From NCBI GenBank assembly GCA_035510855.1, contig DATKGG010000068.1, forward strand, positions 1 through 39,481: a stretch of 39,481 nt of DNA. The letters are read 5' to 3'. Below the pieces are notes generated by a model. It saw only the letters and a program-made list of their open reading frames with translations, did no database searches and was not told the DNA's origin. How positions within the stretch are numbered: the first letter of the stretch is position 1; each line of letters opens with the position of its first letter. Shown here piece after piece: positions 1-7,578 of this stretch. The position numbers were made by a program, and so were the translations under genes. The stretch is from Palsa-459 sp035510855. GTDB lineage: Bacteria; Actinomycetota; Acidimicrobiia; Acidimicrobiales; RAAP-2.

Positions 1-336
1 GGCGTTCACCGCCTTGAGGGGGTAGTCGTAGTACTTCCCCTGGTAGAAGATGCGGCTCATGCGGGGACGGAGCAAGAAGTCGCCTTCGGGCAGGATCTCG
101 TGCCACAGGGCCTCGACTTCGGGCACCTTGGTGAAGAAGCGGTGGCCCCCGAGGTCGAAGCGCCAGCCGTCGCGCTCGACGGTCCGGCTGATGCCCCCGA
201 CGATGTCGTCCGCCTCGATCACGAGCACAGGCTCGCCGCGCTTCACGAGCTGGTAGGCGGCAGTCAGTCCCGCGGGCCCCGCGCCGATCACGACGTAGGG
301 CGCGGCGGATCGAGCCGCGCCTTCGTCACGAGCCAC
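1..336 (-). CDS. FAD-dependent oxidoreductase, UDP-galactopyranose mutase-like (C-terminus off window)
   Basis: Only the first 112 codons are in the window. The N-terminus after the GTG at 336 reads through a dinucleotide-binding Rossmann motif, VVIGAGPAG (about residues 14-22), then a second-strand acidic residue (VLVIEAD) and an LGGHRFF segment typical of the HemY/UDP-galactopyranose mutase group of flavoproteins (COG1232-like). Such proteins often sit beside glycosyltransferases of surface-glycan synthesis, and the upstream neighbour here is a GT39-like enzyme ending 29 bp away. The substrate cannot be told from this fragment. The start is supported by a TAGTGT hexamer six bases upstream, which implies a leaderless transcript and a promoter separate from the upstream gene. 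Family assignment is good; exact function is open. Confidence 0.8.
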   Translation of the reverse strand, partial: MARDEGAARSAAPYVVIGAGPAGLTAAYQLVKRGEPVLVIEADDIVGGISRTVERDGWRFDLGGHRFFTKVPEVEALWHEILPEGDFLLRPRMSRIFYQGKYYDYPLKAVNA

Positions 337-342
337 CCGGGA

Positions 343-348
343 ACACTA
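343..348 (-). promoter_or_regulatory. Candidate -10 (TAGTGT) for the oxidoreductase gene
   Basis: TAGTGT on the minus strand, six bases before the GTG at 336, in the short gap after the glycosyltransferase stop. Fits a leaderless promoter; no clear -35 is seen. Confidence 0.45.
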
Positions 349-365
349 TGCGGCGTGTGGTGCCG

Positions 366-1979
366 CTACGAGTGAGGCGCGTACTTGAGCAGGTTCATCG
401 ACTGGTAGTACTGGTACTTCTGCGCGACCACGAGCGTCGTCGGCGACCGACCTGAGGCACGCGCCAGAGCTCCGACGAGGTCCTCGCACGTCGTGTGGAC
501 CCCGTAACCCTTGGACCAGACGAGGTAGAACGCCGACGGACCCGCGAGGTTGGTCACCCGCGTTGAGAAACCGGACAATGACGCACCGTTCACCGCGTCC
601 TTGTAGTCGACCCAGTCGACGAGCCATGGCGACGTGAACCTTGGAAAACCGACGTAGTCGTAGCTCGACCGACCTGCGTAGCGAAGCAGCGACGGACCGA
701 GCTGGTCAGGACAGACGACGACGACCGCGCTCGTGGGCACGTGTGCGTGCATCGTGACGGCGAGCTTGCCGGACTGAGATCGCTGGACGTGCGCGCCCCA
801 GTGGGTTGTCCACAGACCGAGGGCGCTGAGGGCGCACACCGCGCCGACCTGGAGCCATCGGTTCGGAAGCGCGGCGACGCCGAGCCCGACGAGGATCACC
901 GCGATCGGGAACACGATCGCCGCGTAGCGGGGCTGGAACGCCGTGTTGGACTGTCGGCTCGCGACGTAGGCGATCGCGAGCGTCACGAAGAACGTGACGG
1001 TCAACACACGGGCGCGCGGCTGGCCCAGCAGGCGGAACTCGAGCACGTCGCGGCCGACCGGCGAGGCGGCGTAGCCGAAGATGAGCAGTAGGAGAAAGAC
1101 GATGAGCCCGAGCTCGAGATGCAGGTTGAACGCCTGGGCCTGGACGCTCTGGTTGCCGATGAAGCCCCCGATCCACCCGAAGGTCGACGCGAGCGAGGGC
1201 CCCGACGCCCACGGGGTGCCGGTGTGGGCGCGCTGGTACTGGAACGAGCTGAGCCAGGGGATGAAGCTGAGCGCCCCGAGCGCCATCGCGGCGAGCCCGA
1301 AGAGCGCGCCACGCCGACGCGGGCCCTTGTCGGCCACCACGAGGAACGCGAACCACAGGCCACCCGCAGCCAGCAGGTAAAAGGCCCAGTAGTGCGTGTA
1401 GATGAGGAGCGAGGCGAGCACTGCGACCAGCAGGGCTCGGGGAACCGTCGGGCGCGAGAGGAGGGCCATGACCGCGCCGATGCCCGCGGTGACGAGGAAG
1501 ATGACGAGCGAGTACATCCTCGTCTCGGTCGCGAAGTACACCGCGAAGGGCGACGTGGCGAGCATCGCGAGCGCACCGATCGCCTCGATGCGCCCGAAGC
1601 CGCGTCGGACCACCCACCACATGACGGGCAACGTGAGCACGGCGAAGACCCCCGAGAGGGCGCGCACGTCCATGTCGGAGTGTCCGACGAGCCCCATCCA
1701 GAAGTGCAGGAAGAGGTAGTAGAGCGGGGGCGCACCGTCCCTGCGCAGCTGCGCGGGAAGCATCCGGACCGGGAAGCTCGCGATGTTGACGGTCTGGGCC
1801 TCGTCCAGCCAGAGCTTGGACGTCGTCGTGAAGCGGTAGTAGAGCCCCACGACGACGTCGGCGGCGACGACGATGGCCATCGCGCTCGTCGCGAGGTCCC
1901 AACTGCGACCAGTGGTGTCTTCTGCCACGTGGCGCCCCGACCTTGGCGACGCCTCAATTGGATCGTCAGCCGTCAGCAC
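366..1979 (-). CDS. GT39-like (ArnT/PMT superfamily) membrane glycosyltransferase
   Basis: A 537-residue polytopic membrane protein. After a hydrophilic N-terminus and a first membrane segment (about residues 31-49) comes a WLDEA motif at the start of the first external loop. The Asp-Glu pair is the catalytic signature of GT-C fold enzymes that use a polyprenyl-phosphate sugar donor. An ETRMYSL motif follows the next membrane segments, also typical of this family, and roughly ten hydrophobic segments follow in total. The likely role is transfer of a sugar from a lipid-linked donor to an envelope glycan or protein outside the membrane; the acceptor is unknown. The GTG at 1979 is preceded at seven bases by TACGAT, supporting this start. 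It is divergent from the ABC importer genes and probably co-oriented in function with the flavoprotein downstream. Confidence 0.82.
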   Translation of the reverse strand: MLTADDPIEASPRSGRHVAEDTTGRSWDLATSAMAIVVAADVVVGLYYRFTTTSKLWLDEAQTVNIASFPVRMLPAQLRRDGAPPLYYLFLHFWMGLVGHSDMDVRALSGVFAVLTLPVMWWVVRRGFGRIEAIGALAMLATSPFAVYFATETRMYSLVIFLVTAGIGAVMALLSRPTVPRALLVAVLASLLIYTHYWAFYLLAAGGLWFAFLVVADKGPRRRGALFGLAAMALGALSFIPWLSSFQYQRAHTGTPWASGPSLASTFGWIGGFIGNQSVQAQAFNLHLELGLIVFLLLLIFGYAASPVGRDVLEFRLLGQPRARVLTVTFFVTLAIAYVASRQSNTAFQPRYAAIVFPIAVILVGLGVAALPNRWLQVGAVCALSALGLWTTHWGAHVQRSQSGKLAVTMHAHVPTSAVVVVCPDQLGPSLLRYAGRSSYDYVGFPRFTSPWLVDWVDYKDAVNGASLSGFSTRVTNLAGPSAFYLVWSKGYGVHTTCEDLVGALARASGRSPTTLVVAQKYQYYQSMNLLKYAPHS

Positions 1980-1986
1980 GGACCTG

Positions 1987-1992
1987 ATCGTA
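1987..1992 (-). promoter_or_regulatory. Candidate -10 (TACGAT) for the glycosyltransferase gene
   Basis: TACGAT on the minus strand, seven bases before the GTG at 1979. This places transcription start at or next to the start codon. Confidence 0.5.
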
Positions 1993-2038
1993 CGTTGTGT
2001 CTGCTCGTGCCTGGCCCATTGGGTTCCCGTTGCTTGAC

Positions 2039-2044
2039 TAATCT
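2039..2044 (+). promoter_or_regulatory. Candidate -10 (TAATCT) for the first dpp-like operon
   Basis: TAATCT lies 29 bases before the GTG at 2074. The leader would carry the purine-rich ribosome-binding stretch at 2064-2073 (a G-run followed by TGAG) that immediately precedes the start. No convincing -35 is visible. Confidence 0.3.
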
Positions 2045-2073
2045 CCTGCCGACGGTCTCAGCCGGGGGGTGAG

Positions 2074-3036
2074 GTGACTAGATACCTATCGCAGCGCTTC
2101 GCGGCACTCTTCGCCATCCTGGTGCTCATCTCGGTGGGTTGCTTCTACCTGGTGCACCTGCTGCCGGGCAATCCTGCAGTGTCCATCCTTGGGGTGACGG
2201 CCACGCCACAGACGATCGCCGCGCTCGACAGGCAACTCGGGCTCGACAAGCCGATCTACGAGCAGTACTTCATCTGGCTCGGGCACATCCTGCACGGGAA
2301 TCTGGGCATCGCCTCGCCGTCACGCGTGCCCGTCACGACCATCATCGGCCAGTCCTACAAGCTCGACGTTGAGCTCATCGTCATCAGCCAGTTCATCGCG
2401 TTCCTCGTCGCGATCCCGCTCTCCGTATATGCCGCGAGGCGGCCTGGCGGGTACCTCGATCAGCTCACGACGTCGACCTCCTTCGCGCTGTTCTGCCTGC
2501 CGTCGTTCATCATCGTGCTCTGGGTCGTCAACCTCTTCACCATCCACTGGCACACCTTTCCGGGGCCGGGAACGAACCCCTTCCCGACAGGCGGTTCGTG
2601 GCTGTCGAATATCGGCACCAACCTGTACGTCATGATCCTGCCATCGCTCGTGCTCGCCATCGGCAGCATCGCCATCTACTTCCGACTGCTTCGCAGCGAG
2701 ATGGTCTTTACCCTCCAAGAGGAGTTCATCACCGTCGCTCGGTCGAAGGGCCTGACCACCAACCGCATCCTGTGGCGTCACGCCGTGCGCCCATCGTCCA
2801 TCACGATGCTGACGAGCGCGGGCAACAACATCGCCCTGCTCATCACCGGCCTCTTCATCGTCGAGGTGAAGTTCGCGCTCCCTGGCCTCGGCTCCGAGTT
2901 GATCGGTGCGATCTATGCCAACGACTACCTGACGATCCAGGGCATCGCGCTCGTCGCGGCGATCACGGTGGTGGTCGTGAACTTCGCGATCGACATGATC
3001 CTGCCGCTCGTCGATCCGAGGATCGCCCGTGCTTGA
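2074..3036 (+). CDS. dppB: Di/oligopeptide ABC transporter permease, DppB type
   Basis: A 320-residue inner-membrane permease of the binding-protein-dependent peptide/nickel importer class. The N-terminus (MTRYLSQRFAALFAIL) is the standard DppB/OppB opening, followed by a periplasmic-type loop with LLPGNPA. The cytoplasmic coupling (EAA) loop lies near residues 215-240 (EEFITVARSKG, then RHAVRPS), and the protein ends with the usual DPR near the C-terminus. About six membrane segments are visible, and length is normal for the family. The GTG start sits directly after a G-rich Shine-Dalgarno-like stretch. It overlaps the next gene by 8 bp and forms a four-gene operon with two ATPases. No substrate-binding protein accompanies it, so peptide specificity is inferred only from family. 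Confidence 0.9.
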   Translation: MTRYLSQRFAALFAILVLISVGCFYLVHLLPGNPAVSILGVTATPQTIAALDRQLGLDKPIYEQYFIWLGHILHGNLGIASPSRVPVTTIIGQSYKLDVELIVISQFIAFLVAIPLSVYAARRPGGYLDQLTTSTSFALFCLPSFIIVLWVVNLFTIHWHTFPGPGTNPFPTGGSWLSNIGTNLYVMILPSLVLAIGSIAIYFRLLRSEMVFTLQEEFITVARSKGLTTNRILWRHAVRPSSITMLTSAGNNIALLITGLFIVEVKFALPGLGSELIGAIYANDYLTIQGIALVAAITVVVVNFAIDMILPLVDPRIARA

Positions 3037-3937
3037 CACGCCGGTCACGACCGTCGAGCAAAGCGTCTCTGACGCTGAGGTTGCCGCGGCGAACGCCCAG
3101 CCCGGTACCGTGCCTCCGAAGCGATTCAGCTTCTTCTTCTGGTGCTGCCTGGGGTGGCTGGGGCTCCTTGCCATCGTCACGATCTTCGCGGGCATGCTGC
3201 ACCTTGATCCTCCGAACGCGCCGTACTACACCCCGATCGCCACGAATGCCCCGCCGTCCTTCGCCCACTGGCTCGGTACCGACGACGCGTCGCGCGACGT
3301 CCTCAGCCGGCTCGTCTACGGGGCTCGGGTCTCCCTCGTCATCGGCCTCTTCGGCACCGCCATCGGCATCGGCATCGGCGGGTCGCTGGGCATGTTCTCC
3401 GCGTACGTCCGCGGCAAGATCGACGCCGGGCTGTCGTTCGTGATGTACATCTTCCTCGCGTTCCCTGCGATCATCGCGGTCCTGTGCCTCCTCGAGTTCT
3501 GGGGACACACCGAGTCGCACATCGTCGTGATCCTCGGGCTCTTCAGCGTGCCGTTCATCTACCGCGTGACGCGAGCGGCCACGCTCGCGTGCGCCACCAA
3601 GGAGTACGTCACCGCCGCGAGATCGCAGGGCGCGACCGCGAGGCGCGTGCTCGCGAAGGACATCTTCCCCAACGTCATCCCAGCGCTCATCGCGTACACG
3701 GTGTTCACCTTCGGGGGCATCATCACGACTGAGGGCGCACTCGGCTTCCTTGGACAAAGTGTCCAGATCCCCATTTCCTCCTGGGGCAACATGATCGGCG
3801 AGGCGTCAGGGGACCTGAACGCCACGCTGGTCTTCATTCTCGCGCCTGCCTCTGCGCTCTTCCTGACGCTCGTGGCCCTGAACTATGCCGGCGAGCAGAT
3901 ACGGCTGCGCTTCGACACGAGCGAGCAGAAGCTGTGA
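3029..3937 (+). CDS. dppC: Di/oligopeptide ABC transporter permease, DppC type
   Basis: A 302-residue second permease subunit. A hydrophilic N-terminus of about 30 residues precedes the first membrane segment (FFFWCCLGWLGLLAIVTI). The LGTDDASRDVLSR motif after it is characteristic of DppC/OppC proteins. The EAA coupling loop (KEYVTAARSQGA, then DIFPNVIP) lies near residues 190-215, followed by the typical GALGFLGQ segment. The GTG start at 3029 lies inside the end of dppB, and its stop overlaps the start of the next gene (GTGA), so the genes are translationally coupled. It should heterodimerise with the upstream permease to form the membrane channel. Confidence 0.9.
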   Translation: MLDTPVTTVEQSVSDAEVAAANAQPGTVPPKRFSFFFWCCLGWLGLLAIVTIFAGMLHLDPPNAPYYTPIATNAPPSFAHWLGTDDASRDVLSRLVYGARVSLVIGLFGTAIGIGIGGSLGMFSAYVRGKIDAGLSFVMYIFLAFPAIIAVLCLLEFWGHTESHIVVILGLFSVPFIYRVTRAATLACATKEYVTAARSQGATARRVLAKDIFPNVIPALIAYTVFTFGGIITTEGALGFLGQSVQIPISSWGNMIGEASGDLNATLVFILAPASALFLTLVALNYAGEQIRLRFDTSEQKL

Positions 3938-5010
3938 GCACCTCTGCGCCTGACACGGCGGTCGCGCCAGACACTGGCACCGAACGTCCCACGACCGGCG
4001 AACTGCTCGAGGTCACGGACCTGCGCACAACGATTCGGACGTCGCGGGGGCCGTTGGTCGCAGTCGACGGCGTCTCGCTTCGCCTCAACCGTGGCGAGAC
4101 GCTCGGGATCGTCGGGGAGTCGGGTTCTGGCAAGACCGTGCTCTCGAGGTCGATCATGGGCCTTCTCCCCGGTCGCGGCACCATGCTCTCGGGGTCAGTT
4201 CGCTTCGACGGCCAGGAGCTTGTGGGCGCACCAGAGTCGCTGCTGCGATCGATCTGGGGACCGAGGATCGCGATGGTCTTCCAGGACCCGATGACGTCGC
4301 TGAACCCCGTCCACCGGATCGGGCGCCAGATCGCCGAGACCCTGCGGCTCCACCTGAAGCTCAGCAAGAAGGTCGCCAACCAGTCGGCGGTGACGCTCCT
4401 CGCCCAAGTCGGTATCCCCTCTCCCGAGTTGCGCGCTCGGAACTACCCCATCGAGCTGAGCGGCGGCATGCGCCAGCGGGTGATGATCGCCATCGCGCTC
4501 GCCTGCGGTCCAGAGCTGCTGCTCGCCGACGAGCCCACGACGGGCCTCGACGTCACGATCCAGGCGCAGATCCTGGACCTGTTGGCGGAGGCGCAGCGGA
4601 TGCGCCACATGGCGATGATCTTCGTGACCCACGACCTCGGCATCGTGGCCACGCGGACCGATCAGATCATGGTGATGTACGCGGGCCGCGCCGTCGAGTT
4701 CGCGCCCACGCACCAGCTGTTCGCGAACGTTCGGATGCCCTACACCGAGGCCCTGCTGCACTCGACGCCGAGGATGGCCAATCCGAGCCACACCAGGCTC
4801 GCCGCGATCGACGGGCGACCCCCTGACCTCGTGAGCCGACCACTCGGCTGCTCGTTCGCGGCGCGCTGCCCGTATGCCCAGGACAAGTGCCGCGAGGAGT
4901 CACCGACGCTCGTCGCCGACGCCGCGGAGCCCGATCACTTCTATGCCTGCTGGTACCCGCGGGGCAGCTCGACGCCCGTTGATCCACAAGGAGCCCCGAG
5001 TGTCGCTTGA
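3934..5010 (+). CDS. dppD: Di/oligopeptide ABC transporter ATPase, DppD type
   Basis: A 358-residue cytoplasmic ATPase. It has Walker A GESGSGKT (residues 61-68), an ABC signature LSGGMRQRV, Walker B LLLADEPTTGLD and an H-loop VTHDLGIV. The C-terminal oligopeptide-transporter extension carries the spaced cysteines CSFAARC, then KC and AC; in some DppD/OppD proteins these hold an iron-sulphur cluster. It starts at the GTG overlapping the dppC stop. The next gene starts inside its last codons. It should pair with the following DppF-type ATPase to power uptake through DppBC. Confidence 0.9.
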   Translation: MSTSAPDTAVAPDTGTERPTTGELLEVTDLRTTIRTSRGPLVAVDGVSLRLNRGETLGIVGESGSGKTVLSRSIMGLLPGRGTMLSGSVRFDGQELVGAPESLLRSIWGPRIAMVFQDPMTSLNPVHRIGRQIAETLRLHLKLSKKVANQSAVTLLAQVGIPSPELRARNYPIELSGGMRQRVMIAIALACGPELLLADEPTTGLDVTIQAQILDLLAEAQRMRHMAMIFVTHDLGIVATRTDQIMVMYAGRAVEFAPTHQLFANVRMPYTEALLHSTPRMANPSHTRLAAIDGRPPDLVSRPLGCSFAARCPYAQDKCREESPTLVADAAEPDHFYACWYPRGSSTPVDPQGAPSVA

Positions 5011-5983
5011 CGCCGCCGCACCGCTGCTCACCGTGAGGGACTTGCACGTCTCCTTCACGCGAGGCGGCCACACCGTCCAGGCCGTCTCGGGGGTGTCCTT
5101 CGACCTCTTCGCGGGCGAGACCCTCGGACTGGTCGGCGAGTCCGGGTGCGGCAAGTCAACGACGGGCCGGGCGGTCGCCCGGGTCATCGCCCCGACGAGC
5201 GGCTCGGTGGTCCTCGGCGACATCGACCTCACGACCTGCCGCCCGAGCGTGCTCCGCCGCGAGCGCACCCGCCTCCAGATGATCTTCCAGGACCCGATCT
5301 CCTCGCTCAACCCGCGCCGTCGAGTGCGCGACATCGTCGCCGAGCCCCTCGACATCTGGCACTCGGCCAAGGGCCAGGAGCGCACGAGGATCGTGACCGA
5401 GATGCTTGAGGCCGTGGGCCTCGACCCGGTGCTCGCGGCGCCCTGCTACCCGCGACAGTTCTCCGGCGGGCAGTGCCAGCGGATCTCGATCGCTCGCGCC
5501 CTCGTGATGCGGCCGAAGATCCTCATCTGCGACGAGATGGTCTCGGCGCTCGACGTCTCGATCCAGGCCCAGATCCTGAACCTCGTCGAGGACCTGAAGG
5601 CCGCCTATGGGCTCACGGTGCTGTTCATCGCGCACGACCTCGCCGTCGTGAAGAACGTCTCGGACCGTGTCGCGGTCATGTACCTGGGCCGGCTGTGCGA
5701 GGTCGCGGGCGCCGACGAGCTCTACCGCTCGCCGCGGCACCATTACACGAACGCGCTGCTGGCCTCAGCCGTCGAGCTCGACCCCGACGCGCCACGGACC
5801 CACGCGCCGCTCCAGGGCGAGCCGCCGAGCCCGCTCAACCCGCCTTCGGGCTGCCGCTTCAGGACCCGGTGCCCGCGAGCCGAGGAGCGCTGCGCCACCG
5901 AGGTCCCTGAGCTGCGCGAGGTCGAGCCCGGCCACCTCGTGGCCTGCCACTTCCCCGTCGAGATCCGCGACCGGGCCGCCTGA
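5000..5983 (+). CDS. dppF: Di/oligopeptide ABC transporter ATPase, DppF type
   Basis: A 327-residue ATPase. I chose the GTG at 5000 because AAGGAG lies 6 bases upstream (4988-4993) and the resulting N-terminus (MSLDAAAPLLTVRDLHVSF) is normal for the family; longer in-frame starts lie inside dppD. Walker A GESGCGKS is at residues 46-53. Walker B is LICDEMVSALD, with Met where the family usually has Pro, and an H-loop AHDLAVV and a C-terminal cysteine-containing extension follow. The signature reads FSGGQCQRIS: the usual Arg after SGGQ is Cys. The start overlaps the end of dppD, and the stop codon lies in a hairpin shared with rpsA. Its partner is the upstream DppD-type ATPase. Confidence 0.9.
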   Translation: MSLDAAAPLLTVRDLHVSFTRGGHTVQAVSGVSFDLFAGETLGLVGESGCGKSTTGRAVARVIAPTSGSVVLGDIDLTTCRPSVLRRERTRLQMIFQDPISSLNPRRRVRDIVAEPLDIWHSAKGQERTRIVTEMLEAVGLDPVLAAPCYPRQFSGGQCQRISIARALVMRPKILICDEMVSALDVSIQAQILNLVEDLKAAYGLTVLFIAHDLAVVKNVSDRVAVMYLGRLCEVAGADELYRSPRHHYTNALLASAVELDPDAPRTHAPLQGEPPSPLNPPSGCRFRTRCPRAEERCATEVPELREVEPGHLVACHFPVEIRDRAA

Positions 5984-6000
5984 GGGCCCCGGGCCTCAGG
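5979..6000. terminator. Bidirectional hairpin between dppF and rpsA
   Basis: CCTGAGG at 5979-5985 pairs with CCTCAGG at 5994-6000 around an 8-base GC-rich loop. The dppF stop (TGA, 5981-5983) lies in the left arm and the rpsA stop (minus strand, 5998-5996) in the right arm. There is no U-tract on either side, so termination is likely but not certain. Confidence 0.5.
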
Positions 6001-7435
6001 CCTCGGCGGTGTCCTCCGCTGCGGCTTCTGGAGCTGCGGCTGCTGGAGCTGCGACTTCTGGAGCTGCGGCTTCGGTGGGCTCGGCCGCCTCTGCCGCGTC
6101 CTCGCTCGCCGGTGCATCGTCCTCGTGGCCGTGCACCGCTTCTTGGACGTAGTCCGCCCAGGCGGCCTGCGCCTCGGTCTCGGGGGTGAACTCGATGTCG
6201 GAGTAGTCGTGCGTGCCGATGTAGTTGCCCTCGTCGTCGTAGGCGTGGGCACCGAACGCCTCGCGGTACTCCTCGGAGACCTCGCCGCCCTCGAGGGCCT
6301 GCTTGATCGAGAGGCTGATCCGGCGGCGCTGGGTGTCGATCTCGATGATCTTGACCCACAGCTCGTCCCCGGGGTTCACGACCTGCTCGGGGCTCTCCAC
6401 GTGGTGCGCGGCCATCTCCGAGATGTGCACGAGCCCCTCGATGCCGTCGCCCACCTGGACGAACGCGCCGAACGGGACGAGCTTGGTGATCCGGCCGAAC
6501 ACGAGCTGGCCAACCTCGTGCGTGTCGGCGAACTCCTGCCAGGGGTCGGTCTGGGTGGCCTTGAGCGAGAGCGAGATGCGCTCCTTTTCCAAGTCGACGT
6601 CGAGGACCTCGACGTCGACCTCGTCGCCGACCGCGACGACCGAGGACGGGTGCTCGACGTGCTTCCAGCTGAGCTCGGAGACGTGGATGAGTCCGTCCAT
6701 GCCCCCGAGGTCCACGAACGCCCCGAAGTTGACGACCGAGGAGATGACGCCGTGGCGGCGCTCGCCGGGACGCAGGTTGGCGAGGAAGTCCCCGCGTTGC
6801 TCTTTTTGGGTCTCCTCGAGCCACGCGCGCCGCGAGAGCACGACGTTGTTGCGATTGCGGTCGAGCTCGATGATCTTGGCCTCGATCACGCGACCGACGT
6901 AGGGCTGCAGCTCACGTACGCGGCGCAGCTCGACGAGCGACGCGGGGAGGAATCCACGCAGGCCGATGTCGACGATGAGCCCGCCCTTTACGACCTCGAT
7001 CACGGGGCCCGTCACGACCTCGTCCTTTGCCTTGGACTGCTCGATCGTGGTCCAGGCCTTCTCGTACTGCGCGCGCTTCTTGGAGAGGATCAGCCGCCCT
7101 TCCTTGTCCTCTTTTTGCAGCACGAGCGCCTCGACGTGCTCGCCCATGGACACGATGTCGGCGGGGTTGACGTCGTTGCGGATGGACAGCTCCCTCGCGG
7201 GGATGACGCCCTCGGACTTGAAGCCGATGTCGAGCAGGACCTCGTCCCGGTCGATCTTGACGATCGTGCCCTCGACGACGTCGCCGTCCTCGAACTGCAG
7301 GATCGTGCCGGCGACCGCCGCTTCGAGGTCGCCTTCGGAGAGGTCGTCGAAGGTGACGGGGCGAGGGACGTAGGTGCCGTCCTCGTTGAAGGTGCCCATT
7401 GGCTCGGAGGACAGCAGGCTGGTCGACTCGGACAT
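5996..7435 (-). CDS. rpsA: 30S ribosomal protein S1
   Basis: A 479-residue RNA-binding protein with four S1 (OB-fold) domains, at about residues 51-117, 134-200, 217-287 and 302-372. This is the four-domain arrangement typical of Gram-positive S1. Conserved S1 features are visible: GIVxxVxxFGAFVDLG-like segments (VVNFGAFVDLGG, LVPFGAFVQVGDG), VHISE, and ISLS at domain ends. It docks on the 30S subunit and helps load mRNA. The C-terminal 60 residues are acidic and then Ala/Pro/Glu-rich, encoded partly by a 15-bp tandem repeat. The ATG start has no strong ribosome-binding site and no -10-like hexamer at leaderless distance, so the promoter is probably further upstream in the 143-bp gap after polA. 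Confidence 0.96.
   Translation of the reverse strand: MSESTSLLSSEPMGTFNEDGTYVPRPVTFDDLSEGDLEAAVAGTILQFEDGDVVEGTIVKIDRDEVLLDIGFKSEGVIPARELSIRNDVNPADIVSMGEHVEALVLQKEDKEGRLILSKKRAQYEKAWTTIEQSKAKDEVVTGPVIEVVKGGLIVDIGLRGFLPASLVELRRVRELQPYVGRVIEAKIIELDRNRNNVVLSRRAWLEETQKEQRGDFLANLRPGERRHGVISSVVNFGAFVDLGGMDGLIHVSELSWKHVEHPSSVVAVGDEVDVEVLDVDLEKERISLSLKATQTDPWQEFADTHEVGQLVFGRITKLVPFGAFVQVGDGIEGLVHISEMAAHHVESPEQVVNPGDELWVKIIEIDTQRRRISLSIKQALEGGEVSEEYREAFGAHAYDDEGNYIGTHDYSDIEFTPETEAQAAWADYVQEAVHGHEDDAPASEDAAEAAEPTEAAAPEVAAPAAAAPEAAAEDTAEA
6018..6077. repeat. 15-bp tandem repeat in the rpsA tail
   Basis: Four consecutive 15-bp units starting GCTGCGGCTTCTGGA at 6018, 6033, 6048 and 6063. Units 2 and 3 differ from unit 1 by one base each, and the fourth diverges at its end. 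The unit length is a multiple of three, so copy-number change would keep the reading frame and only lengthen or shorten the Ala/Pro/Glu tail of S1. Confidence 0.8.
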
Positions 7436-7578
7436 TCAGGACTCGCTTTCACGCACGTGACCGCACCGGGGTCCGCTGGAGGGTTGGATGCGGGTCACCG
7501 GCGCCGACCCGGCACGCCACGCTACCAGTACCCCTGCACGACGACCCCGCCCCGCTCAGTTGTGTCGGACGACGAGCG

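Noticed and set aside
7490..7512. Inverted repeat CGGGTC/GACCCG between polA and rpsA as a terminator
   Set aside because: A six-base stem with no U-tract. It could equally be part of the rpsA leader, so it was not listed as a feature.
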